Of a DNA stretch of 64,000 bases, positions 53,104 through 62,257 are shown one piece after another. Under the pieces are notes generated by a model. It saw only the letters and a list, made by a program, of their open reading frames with translations. It was not told the origin of the DNA and searched no databases. Location of the stretch: NCBI GenBank assembly GCA_013140455.1, contig JABFSU010000037.1:62001-126000 (forward strand). The letters run 5' to 3'. The DNA comes from Nitrospira sp. (lineage in GTDB: Bacteria; Nitrospirota; Nitrospiria; Nitrospirales; Nitrospiraceae). The position numbers were made by a program, and so were the translations under genes. The first letter of the stretch is position 1, and every line of letters begins with the position of its first letter.

Positions 53104-54024
53104 ATGAAGCAGGCGCGTCCATTCGTGTCGATCGTGATTCCGACCTACAATCGGCCGGACCAGCTCACGATCTGTCTTCGCGCCTGTAGTCGCCTCGACT
53201 ACCCGCGTGATCGTTTTGAGGTGATCGTGATCGACGACGGGGGAGTCATGCCGTTGGATGACGTGGTCGACCGGTTCCACGGGCTGCTCTCGCTCACGCT
53301 CCTGCGACAAGACAACGCCGGTCCGGCGACGGCACGCAATAGGGGGGCGGTTGAGGCCGGAGGCGAATTCATTGCGTTTACCGATGACGACTGCGCGCCT
53401 GCGCCTGACTGGCTGGAGGGTTTGGCGGCACAATTTGTCGCATCGCCGGATTGTGCAGTCGGCGGGGAAACGGCCAACGCGCTCACACAGAATCTCTACT
53501 CGACAGCGAGTCAACTGCTCGTCTCATACCTGCTCACGTACTACAACGGCGCTCCTGAGAGGGTACGGTTCTTTCCCTCCTGTAACCTGGCGTTTCCGAC
53601 CAAGCAGTTTCTCGACGCAGGAGGATTCAATGTATCGTTCCCTCGATCTGCAGGCGAAGATCGCGAGTTGTGCGATCGCTGGCAGCACCGGGGCTATCGG
53701 ATGAGTCACGCGCCGGAAGCGGTGGTCTACCACGCGCATCACCTGACGGCGAAGACGTTTTTTCGTCAGCATTTTCATTATGGGTGCGGGGCCTATTATT
53801 ACCATCTCTTTCGAGCCCGCCAGCGGCAGCAACCGATGACAGTCGAGTCGCCTGCGTTCTACGTCAACATGCTTGCCTATCCGTTTGGGAAGATCCCGTT
53901 CGGTAAGGCCATTTGGATTGTGCCATTGCTCGTCGTCGCCCAAGCCGTCAATGCGGTGGGTTTCCTTTGGGAATGCGCAAAGAGCAAGAGGGGCATGACC
54001 GGTTTACAGTATCCGGCCATATGA
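53104..54024 (+). CDS. Glycosyltransferase family 2, paired copy 2
   Basis: A 306-aa GT-A enzyme with VSIVIPTYNRPDQLTICL, AFTDDDCAPAPDW (DXD) and AGEDRELCDRWQHRGYRM. It is the close paralogue of the 34874-35773 product, matching in every conserved block and in long stretches of DNA. Start is six bases after the previous stop. Its stop overlaps the SGNH-hydrolase start as ATGA. Confidence 0.87.
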   Translation: MKQARPFVSIVIPTYNRPDQLTICLRACSRLDYPRDRFEVIVIDDGGVMPLDDVVDRFHGLLSLTLLRQDNAGPATARNRGAVEAGGEFIAFTDDDCAPAPDWLEGLAAQFVASPDCAVGGETANALTQNLYSTASQLLVSYLLTYYNGAPERVRFFPSCNLAFPTKQFLDAGGFNVSFPRSAGEDRELCDRWQHRGYRMSHAPEAVVYHAHHLTAKTFFRQHFHYGCGAYYYHLFRARQRQQPMTVESPAFYVNMLAYPFGKIPFGKAIWIVPLLVVAQAVNAVGFLWECAKSKRGMTGLQYPAI

Positions 54025-55043
54025 GCGGAAGCCCTATCATGACGAGACAACCGCTCCGCAGGCTGCTTGGCGCCGCGTCCATCCTGCTCATCACCCTGAT
54101 CATGCTCGAAGTCGCGGTCAGGATGTGGGGGTACGCGCAACCGCACATATACGATCCTATTTACAGGCCGTATGATCGCACCGCAGATATTCCCTATATT
54201 CATAAGGCCAACCTCACAGAAGCGCGGGCGCGCGGCCTTGCGGTGATCAATACCGATAGTTTGGGCCTCCGGGCGAAGATCGCCGGGGCATCGTATGGAG
54301 CCAAACAGCCGAACGAATACCGGATCGCCCTGATCGGAGACTCCTATACGTTCGGCGAGGGGGTCACGCGAACAGAGGATACGTACGCTCAGGTGTTGGA
54401 AGACACGCTCAATCAGCGACAACAGGCTGTGGCGGTCAAGACATTTAACTTCGGCGCATCGGCCTATAGCGTGAAAGAGATGGTCGCCACGCTTCAGTAC
54501 CGCACGCCGGATATCCAGCCGGATTTTGTCGCGATGGCCATCATCACCTCGGATTTCAATCTGGCTCGAACCCCTCGGATTGATGAGGAGGGCTATTTAG
54601 TCGATCAGAAATTACATCGCTTCAGCCCGCCCGGTTCGATGATCAGACGGGCGCTGCGCCACATTCACCTGATTTATGTTCTTCGAGAAATCGGTGTACG
54701 CTGGGCCTTCCCCTCCCCGGACATCGGCGAGATGATTGTACGAGGCGAAACTCCGGAAACATACGAGTATGTCCGGCAATTCAAAAAGCTGGCAGAAGAA
54801 CGCGGGCTTCCCTACGTGATGGTGCTGCTTCCCCGGATGCGGACGAAAGATTGGGGGGCTGTGTCGGATCAACTCACACGCGACCGCATCCCGTATCTTG
54901 ATCTGTCGAGTTTGAAGAGTGAGTTTACGGAGGAGCAGTACCGGGCCAGCCGATTCGACCCGCATCCATCCGCCGCAGTCCATCGTCGCATCGGGGAAGC
55001 GCTGGCGGACTACGTGCGACACCAACCGGGATTTGTCCGGTGA
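54021..55043 (+). CDS. SGNH/GDSL-type hydrolase, copy 2
   Basis: A 340-aa protein with an N-terminal membrane helix (about 14-32) and an SGNH domain. The nucleophile block is ALIGDSYTFGEGV (Ser108), with FNFGASAYSV and the intact catalytic-triad end FDPHPSAAVHRRIGEAL. It likely acts in the periplasm as an O-acetyl esterase or transferase partner. ATGA overlaps join it to the GT2 before and the flippase after (GTGA), so the three are coupled. It is the counterpart of the 24202-25518 protein but keeps the Asp that copy lost. Confidence 0.77.
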   Translation: MSGSPIMTRQPLRRLLGAASILLITLIMLEVAVRMWGYAQPHIYDPIYRPYDRTADIPYIHKANLTEARARGLAVINTDSLGLRAKIAGASYGAKQPNEYRIALIGDSYTFGEGVTRTEDTYAQVLEDTLNQRQQAVAVKTFNFGASAYSVKEMVATLQYRTPDIQPDFVAMAIITSDFNLARTPRIDEEGYLVDQKLHRFSPPGSMIRRALRHIHLIYVLREIGVRWAFPSPDIGEMIVRGETPETYEYVRQFKKLAEERGLPYVMVLLPRMRTKDWGAVSDQLTRDRIPYLDLSSLKSEFTEEQYRASRFDPHPSAAVHRRIGEALADYVRHQPGFVR

Positions 55044-56515
55044 GTCCGTTGTCGTCGCAACACGGACGCCATCTGTTGGATGGAACGGCGCGCATCTTTC
55101 TGGCGGGCCTCCTCCTGCCTCTAACCGGCCTCGTCACCGCCGCGTTTCTCACCAGACGACTGGGGACCGATGGATACGGATTGCTGGTCCTGGCGGCGAC
55201 GCTGTTCGGGTGGTTCGAGTTCACCATCAATTCGTTTTTTTCCCGCGCGACGATTAAGTTCGTCGGGGAGGCGAAAGACTGGCGCCCTGTCGGTGCGACC
55301 GTGATCCGGCTGCACGCACTGGCCGGGGTCGGCGGGGGATTGTTGTTGGGACTGCTGTCCCTTCCCTTGTCGTGGCTGTTCCACGAACCGCAGCTCGCGC
55401 TCTACCTGGCTCTCTATGCGTTTCATCTCCCGATCAGCAGCCTTTCCCAAGGACACCAGAACATTCTCATCGGCATCGGCAACTTTCACCAAAAAGCCGT
55501 GAGCAACGCCGGCCGCTGGATCGCCAGGCTGGTCTTGATTCTGTGCTTGGTCGAATTGGGTTTATCCGTTCCCGGCGCCATCCTCGGGTCCCTCGGCGCG
55601 GCCGCCGTGGAACTTGCCGTCACCCGGCGGTACATCCTGCCTCCCCTGCTCGGCCGCATCGCCGTGCCGACGCGCCCCTTCTGCGACCTCGGTATCGTGC
55701 TGGGACTGTCCGCCATGTTGCTTCAGATGTTTTCCGGCCTGGGCCTGGTCATGTTGAAAACGCTCGGCGGGACGATCGAGGAAGTGGGCTTGTACGGGGC
55801 CGCGCAAAATCTGGCGATTCTCCCGGCGCTCTTCGGGACCGCCTTTACCCCGTTGCTGCTCTCGACAGTCAGTCGTCTGCTTGCCGAGGGAAAACCCGAG
55901 CAGGCTAAAGATCTCGGCCTGGGCGCTATGAGAATTCTGACCGGGTTGTTTCCGTTTGGGGCGCTCGGTGCGGGAGCCTCCCCGGAAATCGTCACGTGGG
56001 TGTTCGGCCGGGCCTTCGAACCTGCCGCCCCGATTCTGGCGATTTTGATCGTCGGCGCCATTGCGTTTGTGATGGTCTCGGTAGCCGCCGTCATTGCCAC
56101 GGCATCGGGAGTTCCTCGGTTCACCCTGTATGTGAGCGCGCCGCTGGTGCTGTGTCTGGCGATTGGAAACTACGTCTTGATTCCCGCATTCGGCGCCTCC
56201 GGTGCAGCCATGGCGACGGTGCTGTGCCAGGCTATCGGCGCCGTGGCGGCCATCGGCGTGATCTACCGTCTCTGGTCGATTGTCCCGCCGGTCGGGACGG
56301 TGTGGCGGAGCGTGGTAATCAGCGGACTGGCCTATACGCTGGCAGTGATGTGGCCCGCCGCCGGTGTCTTGCTGTTGGTCAAATTGGCATGCATCGGCGT
56401 GGTGATCCTTCTGGCGTATCTGGCGCTGCGCGAATTCAGCGCCGAAGAAATTGCTCAGGTCCGTTCGTTCCTGTCGTGGAGAGCCCTGCCCGTGACGCAA
56501 CACCAGAAACTGTGA
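55040..56515 (+). CDS. Wzx-type polysaccharide flippase, copy 2
   Basis: A 491-aa polytopic protein, about 12-14 helices. It matches copy 1 at 25578-27044 in the DGTARIFLAGLLLPLTGL start, TRRLGTDGYGLLVL and RATIKFVGEAKDW. GTG start overlaps the SGNH stop as GTGA. Two flippases in one locus suggest two different lipid-linked units, or two merged loci. It is the last intact gene of the glycan locus. Confidence 0.88.
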   Translation: MSPLSSQHGRHLLDGTARIFLAGLLLPLTGLVTAAFLTRRLGTDGYGLLVLAATLFGWFEFTINSFFSRATIKFVGEAKDWRPVGATVIRLHALAGVGGGLLLGLLSLPLSWLFHEPQLALYLALYAFHLPISSLSQGHQNILIGIGNFHQKAVSNAGRWIARLVLILCLVELGLSVPGAILGSLGAAAVELAVTRRYILPPLLGRIAVPTRPFCDLGIVLGLSAMLLQMFSGLGLVMLKTLGGTIEEVGLYGAAQNLAILPALFGTAFTPLLLSTVSRLLAEGKPEQAKDLGLGAMRILTGLFPFGALGAGASPEIVTWVFGRAFEPAAPILAILIVGAIAFVMVSVAAVIATASGVPRFTLYVSAPLVLCLAIGNYVLIPAFGASGAAMATVLCQAIGAVAAIGVIYRLWSIVPPVGTVWRSVVISGLAYTLAVMWPAAGVLLLVKLACIGVVILLAYLALREFSAEEIAQVRSFLSWRALPVTQHQKL

Positions 56516-56655
56516 GCCGGTCTGGCACAGCCAAGAGACTGTTCGGAATTTGGAGTAGAAGGATTCGGGAGTTTCTGCCCAGGCGAGAGGCGTCGGTGTG
56601 TCTGTCATCGCTCGCCGGACGGATCGTTCAAATCTGAAAAGTATTGGGAGAGGCG

Positions 56656-56814
56656 ATGAGTCCTTCCACCAGGGGCATCATCTACATTGTGACCGGCCAG
56701 AAGTTCGTGGAGGAGGCCTGTTGCTCGGCTGCCGGCGTCAACCGATCCATGCCGGACATCTCGATCACGATGCTTTCAGACGTGTCTGGATCTTTCCTCT
56801 CGGGGTGGCAGTAA
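56656..56814 (+). pseudogene. Truncated glycosyltransferase-like gene
   Basis: A 52-codon frame with a good ribosome site (GGGAGAGG). Its product opens STRGIIYIVTGQKFVEE, the start of nucleotide-diphospho-sugar-transferase-like proteins that normally run 250 residues or more (continuing ACxSAxxVKxxMPxxxITLxSD). Here it stops after ISITMLSDVSGSFLSGWQ. No continuation appears in any frame before the convergent gene at 56842. It therefore looks like the remnant of a gene cut off at the end of the locus. Confidence 0.5.
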
Positions 56815-56841
56815 GTGGAGCCTGCGAGGGTTGTGAGGGAG

Positions 56842-58773
56842 CTATGAAGCGGTGGCGTGGGTACGCAGGACGTTGGATTGCGGGATGGCGTTAAGGGTGT
56901 TGATCCACCGGTGCTTCATCAGCTGGTCCGCGATGAGGATGTAGGTGTCTTCCGGGAGCATCAGCGCCGTGCGGAGCTTCTCCAGGAGAGTCTGATTGCT
57001 GCCCTCCGTGTCCAACTCGTACCAGGCGCGGTGCGGAATGATGACCAGCGCATAGCAGGGGACGCTGGTCAGGACCTGCACCTTCTTGCGGACCAGATAG
57101 GCCGCCTGGACGTCGGGCTTCGACGCCAGTTGTCCGGCGATGCCGTCAATAATCTCAGCGGACAGTCCGTGCGGTTCGAACGAGTCCCCGGGTGTGATCG
57201 TGCTGCGTTCGGCTTCGGCATCGAGGAGCTGTTGTCGTTGTCGTTGTGCTTTCACGCGGTAACGCATGGATTCTTTGTGGTTGCCCCGGCGTTCCAGATA
57301 ATTAGAGGCCAGTTGGCAGGCCGGAACCACCGCCTCGCGGTCCGCGGCTATGGCGTTTTCCAGATACTGCAATCCCTTCTGATCATCCTGTCCCAGCAAG
57401 AGGCGGCCCATTGCCAGGTTCGCTTCCGCATGAGTCGGTGCTTTCGTGAGCAATTGTTGCAGCAACGGCAGCGCTGCACGGTCGCTTTCGAGGGCTTCCA
57501 TTTGGCACGCATATTCCCACAGCTCCTCGATCGAGAGCCCGCCGGTCGCGGACTTGTCGCTTAAGGCCTGGCAGCGTGCCCGCGCGGCCGCCATTTCTTG
57601 GTGCTTCTGCCGCCACTCGTCCGCCACGGACTCCGCCCAGCTGCGGTCGAGGGCTGCGCGTGTCGCGGTCGCATGCGCGTCCAGATAATAGTTCGCCGCC
57701 GTGGTCTCGTGAGGGTCGCGTAAACGGGGAAAGTCGGCCGGCGGTTCCGGCGCATTGGGTTTCTCAGGGATCTGGTCCAACGCGGCCAGCCGATCGGCCA
57801 AGGCCGGATGGGTATCGGCATAGTCGGTCGTCTGTTGCATCGCCTCGTGCAGCCACTTCTGAATGCGGTCCTGCGGCGTGTCGCGCTGCAAGACCGTGAT
57901 GAGTTCATCGAGATGCGAGGCGGGCGGTGTGGGATTCGTGATGGTCCGGCGGTTCAATGCGGGCCAATAGAGTTCGTTCATGAGGCGCGCGATGACCTGG
58001 AGCGATGCCAGGGCATCCTTCATCGCGTGCGGGCCGATCAGCCGGGCAGCCTGACGATCGGCTTCGTATTCCTGCGCGCGGGCCAGCACAAACGAGTAGG
58101 CGTTGAAGAACGGGGCATACCAATCCAGAAACTTGGTGAAGAGCCACGACCCCCAGTGATCGCGGGCGCGCAGTTCTTCCAGCAGCCGCGACCAGACGAT
58201 GCGCGTGCGATAGATCCATCCGGAGAAGCGTCCGTGGTGGCGGCCGAGATGGCCGAATTCATGTGCCAGCACGGCGCGGAACTGGCCCGGCGTCATCGCC
58301 AGCATGAGCGGCAGGCCGAGCAGCAGAGAGTTCCGATACCATCCGAAAATGCCGAGGCGCGGCCGTTGTGCGACGGCGGCGTTCAGATCGTTCACGATGA
58401 GCACATGGTGAAACGGGGGCGTACCCAAGGCACTCGTGAGTTTGTCGATGAGGAGAAAGAGGCGCGGCACGTCTTCCCGATAGACCTCATAGCCCGTCGG
58501 CGGGGTGAAGCGCACCCAGAAGGCGCGGAAAATGATCGCCGCCAGAACTCCAAGGCCGAACAGCAGCTTGATGGAGCTGAGATGGCTTGATTCTCCGTCT
58601 TTCAGCGAGAGAATCAGCCAGGCGCCGACGGCCAATGTCAGGCCCAGGACGACCACCATATAGGCATAACCGAGAGCGGCGACCAGAGCGACCTTCAGCT
58701 TGTACTGTGTCGGATGGTTCTGGGCGTACGCCTCGAGACGGCGCACCAATTGCTCGAACTGTGTATCGGACAT
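56842..58773 (-). CDS. M48 family metallopeptidase with C-terminal repeat region
   Basis: A 643-aa membrane protein. Two hydrophobic helices (about 28-55 and 66-85) precede the M48 catalytic zinc motif HEFGH (171-175), with the third-ligand region in FVLARAQEYEADRQAARLIG. Residues about 400-520 have helical, TPR-like spacing (ESDRAALPLLQQLL; HAEANLAMGRLLLGQDDQKGLQYLENAI). The last 110 residues hold an ILIADQLMKHRW segment and have no assignment. M48 proteases with TPRs act in envelope quality control. It faces away from the glycan locus. Confidence 0.85.
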   Translation of the reverse strand: MSDTQFEQLVRRLEAYAQNHPTQYKLKVALVAALGYAYMVVVLGLTLAVGAWLILSLKDGESSHLSSIKLLFGLGVLAAIIFRAFWVRFTPPTGYEVYREDVPRLFLLIDKLTSALGTPPFHHVLIVNDLNAAVAQRPRLGIFGWYRNSLLLGLPLMLAMTPGQFRAVLAHEFGHLGRHHGRFSGWIYRTRIVWSRLLEELRARDHWGSWLFTKFLDWYAPFFNAYSFVLARAQEYEADRQAARLIGPHAMKDALASLQVIARLMNELYWPALNRRTITNPTPPASHLDELITVLQRDTPQDRIQKWLHEAMQQTTDYADTHPALADRLAALDQIPEKPNAPEPPADFPRLRDPHETTAANYYLDAHATATRAALDRSWAESVADEWRQKHQEMAAARARCQALSDKSATGGLSIEELWEYACQMEALESDRAALPLLQQLLTKAPTHAEANLAMGRLLLGQDDQKGLQYLENAIAADREAVVPACQLASNYLERRGNHKESMRYRVKAQRQRQQLLDAEAERSTITPGDSFEPHGLSAEIIDGIAGQLASKPDVQAAYLVRKKVQVLTSVPCYALVIIPHRAWYELDTEGSNQTLLEKLRTALMLPEDTYILIADQLMKHRWINTLNAIPQSNVLRTHATAS

Positions 58774-59008
58774 CGTAGTCGGTATTCCTCCCTAGAGTCG
58801 CAACCAGTCTATGAGAAGGTCGCGCGATCGCCAAGGAGTTTGTCATTTATTGATGGCGGCCAAGAAATTCACCGTACGGGGCGTGTCTATCCATTCGGCA
58901 CGGGGCGGGCTGTCGAAGGATCGTTTACCCGCGCTGCGAGGCAGCGGAATCATCACATACGAAGGGATGTGTGCCTTGGTCCGAGTGCCGCGAGGAGGTC
59001 GCCCTGGG

Positions 59009-59407
59009 TCATGCGGAATAGTGTGCCTGGAGGTGGTCCCGTTGAAACCGGATAATGTGTCTGATCAACACTTCCCGCTCCTGTGTGGTCATCCTGACGA
59101 AGCGGGCGTGGAGGCGATAGGTCCCTCCGGGATAGGGGATGGGATCGAGCCGCAACACTTCGGCGAAGGATGTGAAGAGGCCATGGTCGGGAAGGCGCAA
59201 CGTGACCGAGAGGATGTCGTTGGGTTGATAGACTGCCGTGACCGTCACGCCGAAGCCGCCGCCGCTGATGTTGACGGATTGCTCGATGAGCGCACCCTCC
59301 GTCGTGTCGGTCTCGGGCTGGATGCGGATGGGCAGAGCGACGGTGATCCGATAATATTCGCGGCGATCTTTCCCGGACGGCTGCGAAGCCGGTGCATCTG
59401 ATGACAT
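59009..59407 (-). CDS. PilZ domain protein
   Basis: A 132-aa protein with REYYR (RxxxR) and VNISGGGFGV (NxSxxG), then PNDILSVTLRLP and YRLHARFVRM. The start at 59407 has no ribosome site. A TATACT box lies about 14 bases before it on the minus strand, so the message might be leaderless. An in-frame GTG at 59476 would add 23 residues with no domain match. It is the eighth PilZ gene in the window. Confidence 0.82.
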   Translation of the reverse strand: MSSDAPASQPSGKDRREYYRITVALPIRIQPETDTTEGALIEQSVNISGGGFGVTVTAVYQPNDILSVTLRLPDHGLFTSFAEVLRLDPIPYPGGTYRLHARFVRMTTQEREVLIRHIIRFQRDHLQAHYSA

Positions 59408-59496
59408 GATGCAGGGGAGTATAGCAAAGTCGGCAGACACGAGGGTGTCAAAATGCAGGTTGCCGTTCCCGATCACTGCGAGGCCATCGGATTGAA

Positions 59497-60537
59497 TTAC
59501 CTCTGGGGTTGAGGGTGTGTTTTGGAGGCGATCATTTCTTGGATGGCCTCGATGATGAGTTCAGGCTGATCGAAGTTGATGAAGTGGCTGCTGCGATCGG
59601 CGAAGACTTGGCGGCTGTTGGTGGAGAGTTTGGTGAGATCGGATTGGAATTTGAGCCACATCTTTCGAAAGCGCGTCGGATTGACGTTTGCCGGCATGTC
59701 GGGCCACCAGATCGGTCCGGTCGCGGTGATCACGATCAAGGGCAGGTTCCCGAGCGAACCGGCCATCCCGGTTTGCCCGGCGGTGTCCTCCAGTGCCGCG
59801 CCTTCGTATGCCATCGTCTTGAAATAGCGCGATTGCATCCATCCGGCGCGGAGGAGCGGGCGGATATCGGCAGGTACAGCGGCTTCCTGCGTGGCGAAGA
59901 ACGACGGGGCAAGATCCCGCGACATCAACAGCCGGGTCAGGCCCAGCGCCGTCATCGCGCGAACGATCGGGAACAGGGTCTTCCCGGGCGCCGCAAACTT
60001 TCGGAACTCCATTTGCTCGAATTGCCGCTCATGTCCCGCATCGACCAACACGATGCCGACCACATCGTTCGGATGGGCCTGGCGATACAGCCGCGCGACG
60101 AACCCGCCGAGTGAATGGCCGACGAGCACATAGGGGCCGGAGATGCCGCCGTTCGTCAGCAGTTGGTGGAGCTCACCGGCCATCCGTCTGCCGATGCGTG
60201 GCAGGCGGCCCGCATCGCTCCAACCGAATCCTGCCCGATCATAGGAGCAGACCCGTGTGACCTTGGCGATCTCCGGTTGGACTTGCGACCAATAGACCGA
60301 CCAGCCAGGCCCCATGGCATCCAGGATCACGGTCGGGCTGCCCTCGCCGGTGCAGTAGAGGTGCAGTTTATATCCGCCGACGTCGATAAGCTGTCCGGGC
60401 GGGGGGTGCTGCTTTCGGTCCTGCACCATGCCGACGATCTGATATCCCACGCCGATCAGCGCGAGCAGCAGCAAGCCGATTGTAAGGTGAAGCAGCTTGC
60501 GCAGGGGGCGGAAGCGGTGCCGGCGTTTAGTTGGCAT
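59497..60537 (-). CDS. Alpha/beta hydrolase
   Basis: A 346-aa protein with an N-terminal membrane helix (about 17-36) and an alpha/beta-hydrolase fold. The oxyanion segment is LDAMGPGWS, the Arg/Gly turn is YDRAGFGWSD, and the nucleophile elbow is GHSLGG (Ser142). The catalytic Asp is probably in VLVDAG and the His in SHFINFDQP. It overlaps the GST-like gene by 11 bases, so the two are coupled. It is probably anchored with the domain in the periplasm. Substrate unknown. Confidence 0.85.
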   Translation of the reverse strand: MPTKRRHRFRPLRKLLHLTIGLLLLALIGVGYQIVGMVQDRKQHPPPGQLIDVGGYKLHLYCTGEGSPTVILDAMGPGWSVYWSQVQPEIAKVTRVCSYDRAGFGWSDAGRLPRIGRRMAGELHQLLTNGGISGPYVLVGHSLGGFVARLYRQAHPNDVVGIVLVDAGHERQFEQMEFRKFAAPGKTLFPIVRAMTALGLTRLLMSRDLAPSFFATQEAAVPADIRPLLRAGWMQSRYFKTMAYEGAALEDTAGQTGMAGSLGNLPLIVITATGPIWWPDMPANVNPTRFRKMWLKFQSDLTKLSTNSRQVFADRSSHFINFDQPELIIEAIQEMIASKTHPQPQR

Positions 60538-61174
60538 GTGTCATGGCGCGGTGCCAGCGGCGCAGGTGTTTCAAGGAGGGGAGCTTGGTTTTGCCGTTGA
60601 AGAGATAGTTTTCGAGCACCCCATAGAGGTTGTAGTCGACGAATAAGGGGCGGTCGGCAAGCAGAAAAGGCGACGATGCCAGCATATCGTCGATCGGCTG
60701 GAGCAGCTCCGCAAGCTGGCTGTTGAGGTTTTTTCGATGGCTGGTCCATGCTGCGACGCAGCCTTTGCCGAACTTCCGTTCCTTATGCCGGACCATCATG
60801 ACCCGCTCCACGAGCGGGCGTTTCGGGATCACGTAGGTATCGTTCCCCTTGAATCCTACCGACTCCAATTCGTTTTCAATGTAACGGGAGAGGATGAGCT
60901 GAATACCCTCGAACTCTTTCGGGAACAGGTCGAGCGTGAACCGCTGATCGACGTACCGCGCGACCTCCTGTCCGAGATCGGTGGTGTCGCAGAGAGCACG
61001 TTTCCCATCGATGAGGCAGGGGACGGTGTAACCGGCTCCCTTCGTCGCGGTGATGATCGGCGCGCGATCATGAAAGGCGATGTTGTGCAGCTTGAAGGGA
61101 ATGTGATGGCGTTTCAGGATGTGCCGGATCGTGATGCAGAACGGCGACCAGGGAAACTGAATCAGCGTGAGCAT
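60527..61174 (-). CDS. Glutathione S-transferase-like protein
   Basis: A 215-aa two-domain protein. The N-terminal thioredoxin-like fold has LIQFPWSPFCITIR, where the redox CxxC is reduced to SPFC, and a YTVPCLIDG cis-proline block. A C-terminal all-helical domain (residues about 90-215) follows. Soluble. It precedes and overlaps the hydrolase gene. It might bind glutathione or be a non-enzymatic relative. Confidence 0.78.
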   Translation of the reverse strand: MLTLIQFPWSPFCITIRHILKRHHIPFKLHNIAFHDRAPIITATKGAGYTVPCLIDGKRALCDTTDLGQEVARYVDQRFTLDLFPKEFEGIQLILSRYIENELESVGFKGNDTYVIPKRPLVERVMMVRHKERKFGKGCVAAWTSHRKNLNSQLAELLQPIDDMLASSPFLLADRPLFVDYNLYGVLENYLFNGKTKLPSLKHLRRWHRAMTHAN

Positions 61175-61330
61175 GTCGGTTATATGAATGAAGGGGGCAA
61201 AAACTTCAAGGTCGGGAGGGGGGTGGCCTCACGCGGGCGAGTCAAATCAGGTATTGCTCGGTGGGATATTTTTACTCGAACGAGATAATAAGCCTGGTTA
61301 GTTAGCAGGAGAGGATAAGTTCCGTCTGTG

Positions 61331-62257
61331 TCACATTGTGCGGCGAGCACCACTTATTCCGGACTGCATCGCCCCGCTTAGCGGGGGAATTTCGAGATCA
61401 TCACAGAAGAACATTATCTCTCGCCCTGCTCGGGTTTCCCTCGCGCTATAGCCAATCTTATAGGCAAGAGAACGATAGCTCGAATATAATTCACGCACTG
61501 GTTTCGTGTCGTCGTATGACACCATCCATTTCTGTCGACGAATCTTTTTGGTGATTGTACTAGCCACTTGCTCGTGGTCACTGTGTGAATAGTAATCGAG
61601 GTAGAGGTCCTTTCCTTTTCGGTAATACGGTGGGTCAAGGTATATTAATGTGCTGTTCGGCCATTTGCCTCTATTTGAGCTAAGAAAGACTAGTGCATCC
61701 ATCTTAGATAAATGGATTCTTTTTCGAAGCTTTGCAATTGATTCTATTCGAAAGCTTAGCTCGCGCTTGTTGTAGCGCGCGTCGATCTTCCAGGGGCCAG
61801 TCTGGTCTCGTCCTCCTATGATGCCCCCGTTCAGGATTCCAGATCGGTTTGTACGGTTGAGGAAGAACATTGCGAATCCAAGGGAAAGGTCGTCATGTTC
61901 GGCCTGATGGGTTAGGACTTGTTTCTGCTTATCCCACGTTCGGACTGTGAGGGGGGTATCATGGATGGATCGAAGAAGTTCGTCAGTGTGATCGAGCGTA
62001 CTTTTCCAGAATGCATAGATAGGTCGACTAATGTCGTTAATGTAAATTTCAGAAACGTACTCATGAAATAGCAATTCCAGTGCGATTGCTGCTCCACCAG
62101 CATAAGGTTCGACATAGGTCCCATCATTAAGGCGGTTATTCTCTATTACTTGTTTTGCAAAACTAGCAAGCTTTGCTTTTCCTCCGGGATAACGTAGCGG
62201 AGTGTAATGAATGAGCCGACTAGGTGGAGGTAGGTCTGGTGCTTGGGGCCGACTCAT
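61331..62257 (-). CDS. D12-class DNA adenine methyltransferase
   Basis: A 308-aa protein. Motif X/I are YPGGKAKL (25-32) and EPYAGGAA (52-59); motif IV is DPPYY (210-214). These are the hallmarks of Dam/D12 N6-adenine methyltransferases. Length is usual for the family. The ATG at 62257 overlaps the preceding stop as ATGA, so it is coupled to the ParB-like gene. The DNA is AT-richer than the flanks, suggesting horizontal gain. Target sequence cannot be read from the protein. Confidence 0.9.
   Translation of the reverse strand: MSRPQAPDLPPPSRLIHYTPLRYPGGKAKLASFAKQVIENNRLNDGTYVEPYAGGAAIALELLFHEYVSEIYINDISRPIYAFWKSTLDHTDELLRSIHDTPLTVRTWDKQKQVLTHQAEHDDLSLGFAMFFLNRTNRSGILNGGIIGGRDQTGPWKIDARYNKRELSFRIESIAKLRKRIHLSKMDALVFLSSNRGKWPNSTLIYLDPPYYRKGKDLYLDYYSHSDHEQVASTITKKIRRQKWMVSYDDTKPVRELYSSYRSLAYKIGYSARETRAGREIMFFCDDLEIPPLSGAMQSGISGARRTM

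Noticed and set aside
56598-56894. 98-residue frame overlapping the truncated transferase remnant
   Set aside because: The overlapping 56656-56814 frame has the ribosome site and a family-like N-terminus; this one has neither.
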